A DNA stretch of 9,200 bases, from NCBI GenBank assembly GCA_938009055.1, contig CALLIO010000092.1:1-9200 (forward strand), written 5' to 3'. The stretch is from an uncultured Altererythrobacter sp. (GTDB lineage: Bacteria; Pseudomonadota; Alphaproteobacteria; Sphingomonadales; Sphingomonadaceae). Shown piece after piece: positions 1-6,190 of the stretch (the first letter of the stretch is position 1; every line of letters starts with the position of its first letter). Under the pieces are notes generated by a model. That model did no database searches and was not told the origin of the DNA. It saw only the letters and a list, made by a program, of their open reading frames with translations. A program made the translations under genes and the position numbers.

Positions 1-2
1 CG

Positions 3-1136
3 CGGCGTTACCCGAAAGAGACGGGCCCCGATGGCAATATCGGCGTCGAAGTCTTGCCGCCCGATATCAACGCTTCCGAAGCGCGCTTCACCGTCGAGCA
101 GACCGACAATGGCTATGGCGTGCGTTACGCGCTGGCGGGCATTCGCAATGTTGGCGAAAAGGCGATGGATGCGATCGTGGAAGAGCGCGAGGGCAGCGGC
201 GCGTTTGAAGACCTCGAAGATCTGTTTGAACGGCTTCCCCCAGGTTCGATGAACCGCCGACAATTGGAAGGGCTTGCTGCCGCTGGTGCGCTTGACGGGC
301 TCGAACCCAATCGCGCGGCGATCATTGGCAATGCTGATCTTCTGCTGGGCATTGCCGATGCGGCAGAGCGCGAACGGTCGAGCGGGCAGGCGGGCTTGTT
401 CGGTGGCGAGGATGCGCCAGCTCAGGAATTGCGGCTACAGCCAGTGGATGAGTGGACGCGCGCAGAACGCATGGCGCAGGAGCGCGAGAATTTCGGTTTC
501 TATTTCTCTGCCCATCCAGTCCAGCAGCATCGCGCCATCGCCTCTGCCAATGGAGCGCGCACCTATCAGAATTTGATGGAGGCGGGCGCGCCAACCGGCG
601 GGCGGGCCAGCGCAGTGATGGCTGCCATGGTCGAGAACGTCGACAAGGGACGGACCAAGCGCGGCGCGGAATTCATTCGCGCTGAATTTTCTGACCAGTC
701 GGGCCAGTTCCGCGCGGCGTGTTTCGAAGAATCGCTCGTCAACCAATTCCAGCAATGGGCCGATGATGGCACCTGTCTGCTGCTCAATGTCGAGCTGGAT
801 TCGCCCAACCCAGATGAACCACCGCGCGTTACTGTGCGCGGCGCGCGTCCGCTGGAAGAAGTGAAGGGCAGCACGCGGATGATGCTCACGCTCGAAGTTG
901 GTGATGAGAACGCGCTCAGTGCTTTGGCGCAAGAACTTCAGCGCGACGAGGAAGCCCAAGGCGAAGTCATGATCCGCTTGGCTATCAGTGAGCATGGGGA
1001 TCCGGCCTTGCACCTTGGGTCAAATTTCAAGCTCGACGGCGAATTGGCCGAGCGATTGCAAGGGGTCGAGGGGCTGCACAAAGTTGAGCTGAAACCTGTT
1101 CGCAGTGGGCGAGCAGCCTTAAAGCTGGTGGCCTAA
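3..1136 (+). CDS. dnaE: DNA polymerase III subunit alpha, C-terminal part (5' end outside the window)
   Basis: This is the C-terminal 377 codons of the replicative polymerase subunit that copies the chromosome. The frame is open from the first bases, so the start, PHP domain and catalytic palm lie upstream of the window. The fragment opens with the conserved segment VLPPDINASEARF at about nt 48-89. A helix-hairpin-helix stretch with IRNVGEKAMDAI follows at about nt 141-176, then the family signature NRRQLEGLAAAGALD at about nt 252-296. A GQAGLFGG linker follows, and then the ERENFGFYFSAHP segment. The OB-fold lies around nt 590-860 (RTKRGAEFIRAEFSD), and the last 90 or so codons match the tau/clamp-interacting tail. 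The order and spacing match DnaE1 of proteobacteria, and no frameshift is visible. The TAA stop overlaps the stop of the convergent membrane gene by 4 nt. Identification is by recalled family motifs, with high confidence. Confidence 0.96.
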   Translation, partial: RRYPKETGPDGNIGVEVLPPDINASEARFTVEQTDNGYGVRYALAGIRNVGEKAMDAIVEEREGSGAFEDLEDLFERLPPGSMNRRQLEGLAAAGALDGLEPNRAAIIGNADLLLGIADAAERERSSGQAGLFGGEDAPAQELRLQPVDEWTRAERMAQERENFGFYFSAHPVQQHRAIASANGARTYQNLMEAGAPTGGRASAVMAAMVENVDKGRTKRGAEFIRAEFSDQSGQFRAACFEESLVNQFQQWADDGTCLLLNVELDSPNPDEPPRVTVRGARPLEEVKGSTRMMLTLEVGDENALSALAQELQRDEEAQGEVMIRLAISEHGDPALHLGSNFKLDGELAERLQGVEGLHKVELKPVRSGRAALKLVA

Positions 1137-1480
1137 TTTTCGCCGCTATCCACTGAGTCTAGTTCGGGAACACCCGCAGAGGCGACCGGTTTTTCAAACA
1201 CACGTGTAAAGCGCGCTCCGAACAGCAAGATCGTCGGCGCGATCATCGTGTTGATGATGTCCTTGCCATGGAATTTCCAAATGGTCGATTGGTCGGGGTA
1301 GTCAGTGTAGCTAACCAGGCCTTGCCCATCCACATATTCACCAAACAGAGCCAATGCGAGCACGGCAAACCAAGGGCGCAAACTATACGCCTTTGCACGG
1401 AGCACAATGCAAGCCAGCAGATAGGCCAAAATTGAAACATGGATATGAAGGCTGTCTCGGTCGAGTGAGGACAGTTCCAC
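1133..1480 (-). CDS. Small integral membrane protein of unknown function
   Basis: This is a 115-residue protein with three likely membrane helices at about residues 11-28, 36-50 and 74-90. Charged residues lie between them, and the C-terminal tail is soluble (about residues 91-115). The segment KDIINTMIAPTILLFGAR at residues 73-90, together with LALFGEYVD at residues 43-51, resembles a group of short uncharacterised alphaproteobacterial membrane proteins with a D-I-x-N-T-x-x-x-P-T core. I recognise that pattern but know no function for it. The start is GTG at 1480, with a weak purine-rich AAGGTAGG about 6 nt upstream. The gene stands alone on its strand, back to back with the acyl-CoA synthetase and converging on dnaE. 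A TCTAAT hexamer on the minus strand (+ positions 1503-1508) could be a -10 element, but no good -35 box accompanies it. Confidence 0.75.
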   Translation of the reverse strand: MELSSLDRDSLHIHVSILAYLLACIVLRAKAYSLRPWFAVLALALFGEYVDGQGLVSYTDYPDQSTIWKFHGKDIINTMIAPTILLFGARFTRVFEKPVASAGVPELDSVDSGEN

Positions 1481-1547
1481 CAGACCTACCTTGGCCGTTT
1501 GAATTAGATCAAAAATGTTAGCGGCTGCCTGCGTTTAAGAGTTTCGA

Positions 1548-1586
1548 TTGCAAACCTTTATGCGCACCGGCATGAACGGTTTGCAA
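1548..1586. repeat. Perfect 9-bp inverted repeat TTGCAAACC / GGTTTGCAA, candidate operator
   Basis: TTGCAAACC at 1548-1556 is matched by its exact reverse complement GGTTTGCAA at 1578-1586, with a 21-nt spacer. The half-sites lie 68 and 38 nt upstream of the acyl-CoA synthetase ATG, in the only divergent intergenic region of the window. The spacing puts the half-site centres 30 bp apart, close to three helical turns, which would suit a dimeric regulator or two dimers. The same 9-mer recurs at 5576-5584 upstream of the hypothetical gene. Its role as a protein-binding site is inference, and I cannot name the regulator. Confidence 0.5.
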
Positions 1587-1610
1587 CGGAATAACTGAGC
1601 AACGGATAAC
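1583..1610 (+). repeat. Near-perfect direct repeat in the leader of the acyl-CoA synthetase gene
   Basis: GCAACGGAATAAC at 1583-1595 is followed by GCAACGGATAAC at 1599-1610, differing by one inserted A, with a repeat period of 16 nt. The first copy overlaps the right half of the inverted repeat and the second copy abuts the ribosome binding site GGAGAG at 1611-1616. It may be a duplicated regulatory half-site or simply a local tandem duplication. The sequence does not decide between them. Confidence 0.45.
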
Positions 1611-1623
1611 GGAGAGAGCAAAA

Positions 1624-3228
1624 ATGCTTGGAGCAATGCAAGACTGGACCATGCGGATCACTCATGTGATCGATGCCGCGGCGCGGGAATCCGGCAGTCG
1701 CGAGATTGTTACCCGCTGGGCCGACGGTTCAGAGAGCCGCACTGATTGGGCTGGTATCCGCGCTGATGCGCTGAAAATGGCGCAAGCGCTCGAAGCTTTG
1801 GGCGTGAAGAAAGGCGACCGCATCGCCAGCCTCGCGATGAACCATTCGCGCCACCTTGTCAGTTGGTATGGCGTAGCCGGCATGGGCGGGGTGCTCCACA
1901 CGGTGAACCCGCGCCTCTTCGACGATCAGCTCGAATACATCGTCAATCATGCCGAAGACAAAGTGCTGCTTTACGATGCAGCCTTTCAGCCCATCGTCGA
2001 CAAGATGCGCGAGCGCTGGACGACGATTGAGCATTATGTTTGCTACGATCCGGCTGACGGATTTGATGGTCTCAGCTTTCAAAGCTGGATTGACGAACAG
2101 GATGGTGATTACACATGGGTCGAGGGATCAGAGCGCGATCCCTGCATGCTGTGCTACACCTCTGGCACCACGGGCAATCCCAAGGGTGTGCAATATGAAC
2201 ACCGCTCTACCGTGATGCACGCAATGGCTGGATTGCAGCCATCGGCATTCAACTTCTCCGGCTCATCAGTCATGCTGCCAGTTGTGCCGATGTTCCACGC
2301 GGCGAGCTGGGGGCTTCCCTATGCAGGCGCGATGGCTGGCATCAAATTCGTCTTTAGCGCTGTCAATGATCCGGCTGTTTTGCATGAGTTGATGATCCGC
2401 GAGAAAGTGACCGATAGCGCGGGCGTTCCGACCGTCTGGCTTGCGCATTTCCAATATTGCGATGCTGAGGGGATTGATCTTCCGCCATTGTCAGCAGCGA
2501 CCATTGGCGGCTCGGCGTGTCCGCGCTTTATGATTGAGCGCTTGATGAAGAACGGCACTCGCGTGCAGCACGCTTGGGGCATGACCGAGACGTCTCCAAT
2601 CGGGACCGTAGGCGGGCCGACTTACGATTGGGATGAACTCTCGTTTGAAGAGAAAGTTGACAAGACCGCGATGCAAGGCCGCCCGATCTTCGGTGTGGAG
2701 CTGCGCACGGTGGACCTTGATGACAATGTGACCGAACTGCCGCGCGATGGAAAAACATCAGGCACGCTGCAGATCCGCGGACCGTGGATTATCCGGCGCT
2801 ATTTCAAGGCAGAGACGGATGCCTGCAACAATGATGGCTGGTTCGACACTGGCGATGTGGGCATCATCCATCCTGATGGCACGCTCCAGCTCACCGACCG
2901 GACCAAGGATGTGATCAAATCCGGCGGAGAATGGATTAGCTCTGTTGAGCTGGAAAACGCCGCTGTCGGATGCCCCGGTGTGGCAGAGGCCGCGTGTGTT
3001 GGCATGCCGCATCCCAAATGGGATGAGCGCCCCGTGCTCTTCGTGGTGAAGAAGCCGGACGAAGACGTAACAGCGGACGCCGTGCTCGACTATCTGCGCC
3101 CGCTGATTGCAAAATGGTGGATGCCTGATGCGGTCGAGTTTGTGGACGATATTCCCCACACGGCCACAGGCAAGATCAGCAAGAAGGACCTGCGCGACCG
3201 CTTCGCTGATTATACGCTGGAGGGGTAA
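1624..3228 (+). CDS. AlkK-like acyl-CoA synthetase (AMP-forming, medium/long-chain)
   Basis: This 534-residue ANL-superfamily enzyme is predicted to activate a carboxylic acid with ATP to an acyl-adenylate and then to acyl-CoA in the cytoplasm. The P-loop-like motif YTSGTTGNPKGV lies at residues 178-189. AWGMTE (A5) is at 317-322, WFDTGD (A7) at 406-411 and DRTKDVIKSGGEW (A8) at 425-437. The C-terminal TATGKISKK (A10) is at 513-521, with K517 the expected adenylation lysine. The N-terminus MLGAMQDW and the segments HTVNPRLF and VVPMFHAASWG resemble Pseudomonas AlkK, the medium-chain acyl-CoA ligase of alkane degradation, and the length is about the same. The ATG follows GGAGAGAGC at a normal distance. 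The next gene, rluE, begins 2 nt after the TAA. The family is firm, but the substrate (medium-chain fatty acid or other organic acid) is inferred. Confidence 0.93.
   Translation: MLGAMQDWTMRITHVIDAAARESGSREIVTRWADGSESRTDWAGIRADALKMAQALEALGVKKGDRIASLAMNHSRHLVSWYGVAGMGGVLHTVNPRLFDDQLEYIVNHAEDKVLLYDAAFQPIVDKMRERWTTIEHYVCYDPADGFDGLSFQSWIDEQDGDYTWVEGSERDPCMLCYTSGTTGNPKGVQYEHRSTVMHAMAGLQPSAFNFSGSSVMLPVVPMFHAASWGLPYAGAMAGIKFVFSAVNDPAVLHELMIREKVTDSAGVPTVWLAHFQYCDAEGIDLPPLSAATIGGSACPRFMIERLMKNGTRVQHAWGMTETSPIGTVGGPTYDWDELSFEEKVDKTAMQGRPIFGVELRTVDLDDNVTELPRDGKTSGTLQIRGPWIIRRYFKAETDACNNDGWFDTGDVGIIHPDGTLQLTDRTKDVIKSGGEWISSVELENAAVGCPGVAEAACVGMPHPKWDERPVLFVVKKPDEDVTADAVLDYLRPLIAKWWMPDAVEFVDDIPHTATGKISKKDLRDRFADYTLEG
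3219..3225 (+). promoter_or_regulatory. Ribosome binding site that points to an ATC start for rluE
   Basis: GGAGGGG lies in the last codons of the acyl-CoA synthetase gene and ends 5 nt before ATC at 3231. It is one of the strongest Shine-Dalgarno-like sequences in the window. It has no ATG, GTG or TTG at a usable distance in any frame leading to a long protein, so it supports initiation at ATC. Confidence 0.6.
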
Positions 3229-3230
3229 GT

Positions 3231-3776
3231 ATCGCCCGTCTAATCCTGCTCAACAAGCCGTTTGGCATCCTGTCGCAATTTACCGGCGGCAAGGATGGCG
3301 TGGAGGACACTTTGGCGCATCTGGTCGATGTGCCCGGTGTCTATCCGGCTGGACGGCTTGATAAGGATAGCGAAGGCTTGTTGCTGCTCACCGATGATGG
3401 CCGCTTGCAAGCGCGCATTGCAGAGCCGCGTTATAAGACGCAAAAGACCTATCTCGCGCAGGTTGAGGGCGTGCCAGACGAGGCGGCGATTGCGGGTTTG
3501 CGCGCAGGTGTGATGCTGAAAGACGGCAAGACCAAGCCTGCTAATGCTGAGCCTATCGACCCGCCCGATTTGTGGGAACGTGATCCGCCCATCCGCTACC
3601 GCAAAAACGTGGCGGATAGCTGGCTGTCGCTCACAATATCTGAAGGCAAGAACCGCCAAGTGCGCCGGATGACAGCGGCGGTGGAGCATCCCACCTTGCG
3701 CCTTGTCCGTTGGAGCGTAGGGTCGTGGACAGTCGAGGGCCTGTCACCGGGCGAATGGCGTGAAATTGATGTTTGA
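3231..3776 (+). CDS. rluE: 23S rRNA pseudouridine synthase RluE, apparent ATC start
   Basis: The predicted product is a 181-residue pseudouridine synthase of the RsuA/RluE family. E. coli RluE isomerises U2457 of 23S rRNA. From the ATC the protein reads MARLILLNKPFGILSQFTGG, an excellent match to the family N-terminus. The catalytic motif GRLDKDSEGLL starts at residue 41 with D44 as the nucleophile. PPIRYRK, SEGKNRQVRRMTA and the closing GEWREI are also typical. There is no S4 domain, as in E. coli RluE. The first conventional in-frame start is GTG at 3300, which would remove the conserved LNKPFGILSQF strand. The frame is closed by a stop at 3207-3209, and no ATG, GTG or TTG lies between that stop and 3300. 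The product call is firm. The start codon is inferred, and a base substitution of ATG is the alternative. Confidence 0.88.
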   Translation: MARLILLNKPFGILSQFTGGKDGVEDTLAHLVDVPGVYPAGRLDKDSEGLLLLTDDGRLQARIAEPRYKTQKTYLAQVEGVPDEAAIAGLRAGVMLKDGKTKPANAEPIDPPDLWERDPPIRYRKNVADSWLSLTISEGKNRQVRRMTAAVEHPTLRLVRWSVGSWTVEGLSPGEWREIDV

Positions 3777-3782
3777 GGAGAG
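3775..3782 (+). promoter_or_regulatory. Ribosome binding site of the DUF1330 gene
   Basis: GAGGAGAG overlaps the rluE TGA stop and sits 6 nt before the ATG at 3789. This fits translation of a continuous polycistronic message. Confidence 0.6.
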
Positions 3783-3788
3783 CTAACA

Positions 3789-4220
3789 ATGACCCAATAT
3801 ATCGATCCGTCCCCTGCGAATTTCGCAGCGTTCAAGGATCTGCCGCGCGATGAGCCGATCCATATGCTCAACCTTTTGCTTTACCGTGATGAGGCTGAAT
3901 ATCCCGAAGGGCATGCGCTTCACGGCAATGGCTGGAGCGGTCGGCGCGCTTACGAGGAATATGGCAAAACCTCTGGCCCGATTTTCTCACGCGTTGGCGG
4001 CACAATCGTGTGGCGCGGCGCGTTTCAGACGATGGTGACAGGGCCAGACGAGCGCGCATGGCACGATGGCTTTGTGGCTGAGTATCCAAACTCCGGCGCA
4101 TTCTTCGAAATGATCAAAGATGCCGAATATCAAAAGGCCGTTGTGAACCGCACCGCAGCACTGTCCGACAGTCGCTTGATCCGTTTCAAACCGGGAGAGG
4201 CAGGCGGCGGATTTGGATGA
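3789..4220 (+). CDS. DUF1330 family protein
   Basis: This 143-residue soluble protein has the dimeric alpha-beta barrel pattern of the DUF1330 family. IHMLNLLLYRDEA at about residues 24-36 is the typical first strand. It is followed by an AYEEYGKTSGPIFSRVGGTIVWRG block at about 54-77. The second half carries WHDGFVAEYPNSGAFFEMIKDAEYQKAVVNRTAALSDSRLI, the characteristic fold-closing segment with the Y-P-[NS]-x-x-A-F signature. No signal peptide or membrane helix is present. The biochemical role of the family is not established, and members often sit beside catabolic enzymes. Here the gene lies 12 nt after rluE and 1 nt before the likely FMO start, so it is probably co-expressed with the monooxygenase and the acyl-CoA synthetase. 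The glycine-rich end GEAGGGFG is unremarkable. Confidence 0.85.
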   Translation: MTQYIDPSPANFAAFKDLPRDEPIHMLNLLLYRDEAEYPEGHALHGNGWSGRRAYEEYGKTSGPIFSRVGGTIVWRGAFQTMVTGPDERAWHDGFVAEYPNSGAFFEMIKDAEYQKAVVNRTAALSDSRLIRFKPGEAGGGFG

Positions 4221-4221
4221 A

Positions 4222-5556
4222 ATGACCAAGCCCAAGACATGCATCATAGGAGCAGGCTGTTCTGGCTTCACAATGGCAAAGCGGCTGAAGGATTTTGGCC
4301 TTCCTTACGACTGCTTCGAAATGTCCGATGACATTGGGGGGAATTGGTATTTCAAGAACCCCAATGGGGCGTCATCCTGCTACCAATCGCTTCACATCGA
4401 TACGTCGAAATGGCGGTTAGCGTTTGAGGATTTTCCAGTGCCGAAAAAATGGCCGGACTTTCCCCATCACACCGAATTGCTCCAATATTTCCATGATTAT
4501 GTCGATCATTTCGGCCTGAGAGACACGATCACCTTCAACACCAGCGTCGTCGATTGCCAGCGGCGCGAGGATGGTAAGTGGATCATCGAACTCTCAAGCG
4601 GTGAGAGCCGCGAATATGATGCGCTCTGCGTTGCCAATGGCCACCATTGGGATGCACGTACCCCCGAATATCCCGGCGAGTTTGGCGGCTATCAAGTCCA
4701 CTCGCACAATTATGCTGACCCGTTTGAACCCTATGATTTCAGGGGGAAGAATGTCTTGATCGTTGGGGCTGGCAATTCGGCGATGGATATCTCCTCCGAA
4801 TTGTCCCAGCGGCCGATCGCGGGCAAGCTTTTCATTTCGATGCGCCGCGGCGTTTGGGTGATCCCCAAATATTCCAACGGGCAACCCTTGGACAAAGCGA
4901 CTTTGCCCGCATGGATGCCGCAGAAGATTGGCCGAAAACTCGCGCAAAAAAGAGTGAAACAGCTCGCCGGAAATCCCGAAGCTTACGGGCTGCCTACTCC
5001 CGATCATGAACCGCTTGAAGCGCATCCATCGGTATCGAGCGAATTTCTCTTGCGGGTTGGCTCGGGCGATATTGTGCCCAAAGGCGGCATAGAGCGGCTC
5101 GATGGCGATGGTGTGGTGTTCACCGATGGTTCGCGCGAGGAAGTGGACGCGATTGTATGGGCGACCGGCTACAATGTGACGTTCCCCTTCCTCAAGCAGG
5201 AGGAGCTTATCCCGCAGGACAACACTTTCCCGTTGTTCAAGCGGATGGTGAAGCCGGGGTTTGAGAATTTGTTTTTCCTCGGCCTTGCGCAGCCGCTGCC
5301 AACGCTTGTGAACTTTGCTGAACAGCAATCGAAACTGGTCGCTGCCAGTTTGGCCGGCGACTATGCTTTGCCCGATGCGGCGGAGATGGAGCGGATCACT
5401 GAAGAGGATGAACGGCGCAATCTTGGCCATTTCTACGACAGTCCGCGTCACCGGATGCAGGTCAATTTTGATGATTATGTGAAAGACCTTCTGCGCGAGA
5501 TTGAGAGCGGGCAGAAACGTCGGAGCCGTACAGCGGGCGCGGCGGCTTTGTCTTAG
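4222..5556 (+). CDS. Flavin-containing monooxygenase (FMO / Baeyer-Villiger-like)
   Basis: This 444-residue enzyme is predicted to use FAD, NADPH and O2 to oxygenate a nucleophilic heteroatom or a ketone. CIIGAGCSG near residues 7-15 is the FAD-binding GxGxxG. FGGYQVHSHNY at residues 154-164 fits the FMO fingerprint FxGxxxHxxxY exactly. A second Rossmann motif, VGAGNSAMD, is at 181-189 for NADPH, and WATGYN is at 313-318. The length is normal for bacterial FMOs and shorter than typical type I BVMOs. I chose ATG at 4222, one base after the DUF1330 stop. A TTG at 4213 in the same frame would add three residues and overlap the previous gene by 8 nt. The C-terminal GQKRRSRTAGAAALS is a short basic tail. 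The substrate is unknown. The neighbouring acyl-CoA synthetase hints at ketone or ester breakdown, but that is inference. Confidence 0.92.
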   Translation: MTKPKTCIIGAGCSGFTMAKRLKDFGLPYDCFEMSDDIGGNWYFKNPNGASSCYQSLHIDTSKWRLAFEDFPVPKKWPDFPHHTELLQYFHDYVDHFGLRDTITFNTSVVDCQRREDGKWIIELSSGESREYDALCVANGHHWDARTPEYPGEFGGYQVHSHNYADPFEPYDFRGKNVLIVGAGNSAMDISSELSQRPIAGKLFISMRRGVWVIPKYSNGQPLDKATLPAWMPQKIGRKLAQKRVKQLAGNPEAYGLPTPDHEPLEAHPSVSSEFLLRVGSGDIVPKGGIERLDGDGVVFTDGSREEVDAIVWATGYNVTFPFLKQEELIPQDNTFPLFKRMVKPGFENLFFLGLAQPLPTLVNFAEQQSKLVAASLAGDYALPDAAEMERITEEDERRNLGHFYDSPRHRMQVNFDDYVKDLLREIESGQKRRSRTAGAAALS

Positions 5557-5574
5557 GTGTTGGGTGAAGGACGC

Positions 5575-5614
5575 TTTGCAAACCGCGAGCAACACAGAAG
5601 AATGAGGAGAGAGC
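5575..5614 (+). promoter_or_regulatory. Leader of the hypothetical gene with motifs shared with the acyl-CoA synthetase leader
   Basis: TTTGCAAACC at 5575-5584 contains the 9-mer found as an inverted repeat at 1548-1586. It is followed by GAGCAAC at 5587-5593 and the ribosome binding site GGAGAGAGC at 5606-5614. The acyl-CoA synthetase leader has the same elements in the same order: TTTGCAA at 1580-1586, GAGCAAC at 1597-1603 and GGAGAGAGC at 1611-1619. This suggests a common regulator or a duplicated leader. It also suggests that the hypothetical gene has its own promoter rather than being only read through from the FMO gene. No clear -35/-10 pair was identified. Confidence 0.4.
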
Positions 5615-5615
5615 C

Positions 5616-6176
5616 ATTACACTTCGCGACGGACTAATCGATGGCTTCGAGCCCAAATTCAAATCAATTTCCAAGGATTGTGATCGCTATTTTGACGCTC
5701 TTCTCGAGCTAAATGAAGAAGGCGTGGTCGAAACAAGCGATGTCATCGAACTAAGCGCTGCTGGCTCCTTGTGGATTTATGACCAATACATCGCAAAGGG
5801 ACGATTGGATGATGTGGAGGCTGTCCTAAAGCGCCATCTCACCGATCGCGATGCCTATGGTGCAGTGTTCGAGAATGACGCGAAAGTGCTTGAGCGACTA
5901 TGGGAATTGAACGAGCAAGATCGCGTTTTGGGCCTCTACAAATCGGCAATCCAGCATCGCTTTAAAGCGCTCAAAGAAGAAGGCGCGATTGTTAGCAATG
6001 CGGCAAAGGGTACGAACGCCGCCGGCGGATCGCGCAAATGGGTGAAGAACTACTCCCCTAAGCTTAAGGCGATTATCAAACGGTATGAGGAGCTGTTGAG
6101 TATTGTCAAAACTGACGACCCGGAACTTGAGTCGATCAAGGATCAGGTGAGCGCCATTGACGAGCTATGCCGCTAG
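5616..6176 (+). CDS. Hypothetical protein, apparent ATT start
   Basis: I do not recognise this 186-residue protein. The frame is open from 5568, but the first conventional start is GTG at 5724. From ATT at 5616 it reads MTLRDGLIDGFEPKFKSISK, directly after GGAGAGAGCC, which is ideal Shine-Dalgarno placement. The stretch between 5616 and 5724 has a well-behaved amphipathic, charged composition, including YFDALLELNEEGV, that looks coding. The protein is soluble and mostly helical by appearance. The C-terminal half has a basic, glycine-containing segment (KGTNAAGGSRKWVKNYSPKLK) followed by an acidic helix. A hand count of 5641-5820 gives 83 G or C of 180 (46%), against about 60% in a sampled FMO stretch, so it may be an acquired or fast-evolving gene. 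It ends 14 nt from the convergent moaB stop. If GTG 5724 is used instead, the product is 150 residues. Confidence 0.65.
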   Translation: MTLRDGLIDGFEPKFKSISKDCDRYFDALLELNEEGVVETSDVIELSAAGSLWIYDQYIAKGRLDDVEAVLKRHLTDRDAYGAVFENDAKVLERLWELNEQDRVLGLYKSAIQHRFKALKEEGAIVSNAAKGTNAAGGSRKWVKNYSPKLKAIIKRYEELLSIVKTDDPELESIKDQVSAIDELCR

Positions 6177-6190
6177 TTTAGCGCTTGAAG

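Noticed and set aside
435..1013. 192-codon open frame antisense to dnaE
   Set aside because: It lies entirely within the conserved dnaE coding sequence and its composition has no domain-like features.
1503..1508. TCTAAT on the minus strand as a -10 box for the membrane gene
   Set aside because: The hexamer is good, but the sequence 17 nt upstream does not resemble a -35 box, so it is not listed as a promoter.
3300..3776. rluE beginning at GTG 3300
   Set aside because: This start drops the conserved LNKPFGILSQF segment and has no Shine-Dalgarno sequence. The ATC at 3231 fits better.
5524..5553. AGCCG...CGGCT followed by TTTGTCTT at the end of the FMO gene as a possible terminator
   Set aside because: The arms are short, the loop is long, the T-run is interrupted and it lies within coding sequence.
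4594..5595. 333-codon open frame antisense to the FMO gene
   Set aside because: It mirrors the codon pattern of a well-supported gene in a GC-rich genome. The translation shows no recognisable motif and no ribosome binding site was seen.
5641..5712. ATG at 5641 as an alternative start near the hypothetical gene
   Set aside because: It is in another frame, reaches a stop after about 23 codons and has no ribosome binding site.
6171..6183. CGCTA-GTT-TAGCG hairpin between the convergent hypothetical gene and moaB
   Set aside because: The stem is only 5 bp, overlaps the stop codon and has no T-tract on either strand, so it is too weak to call a terminator.
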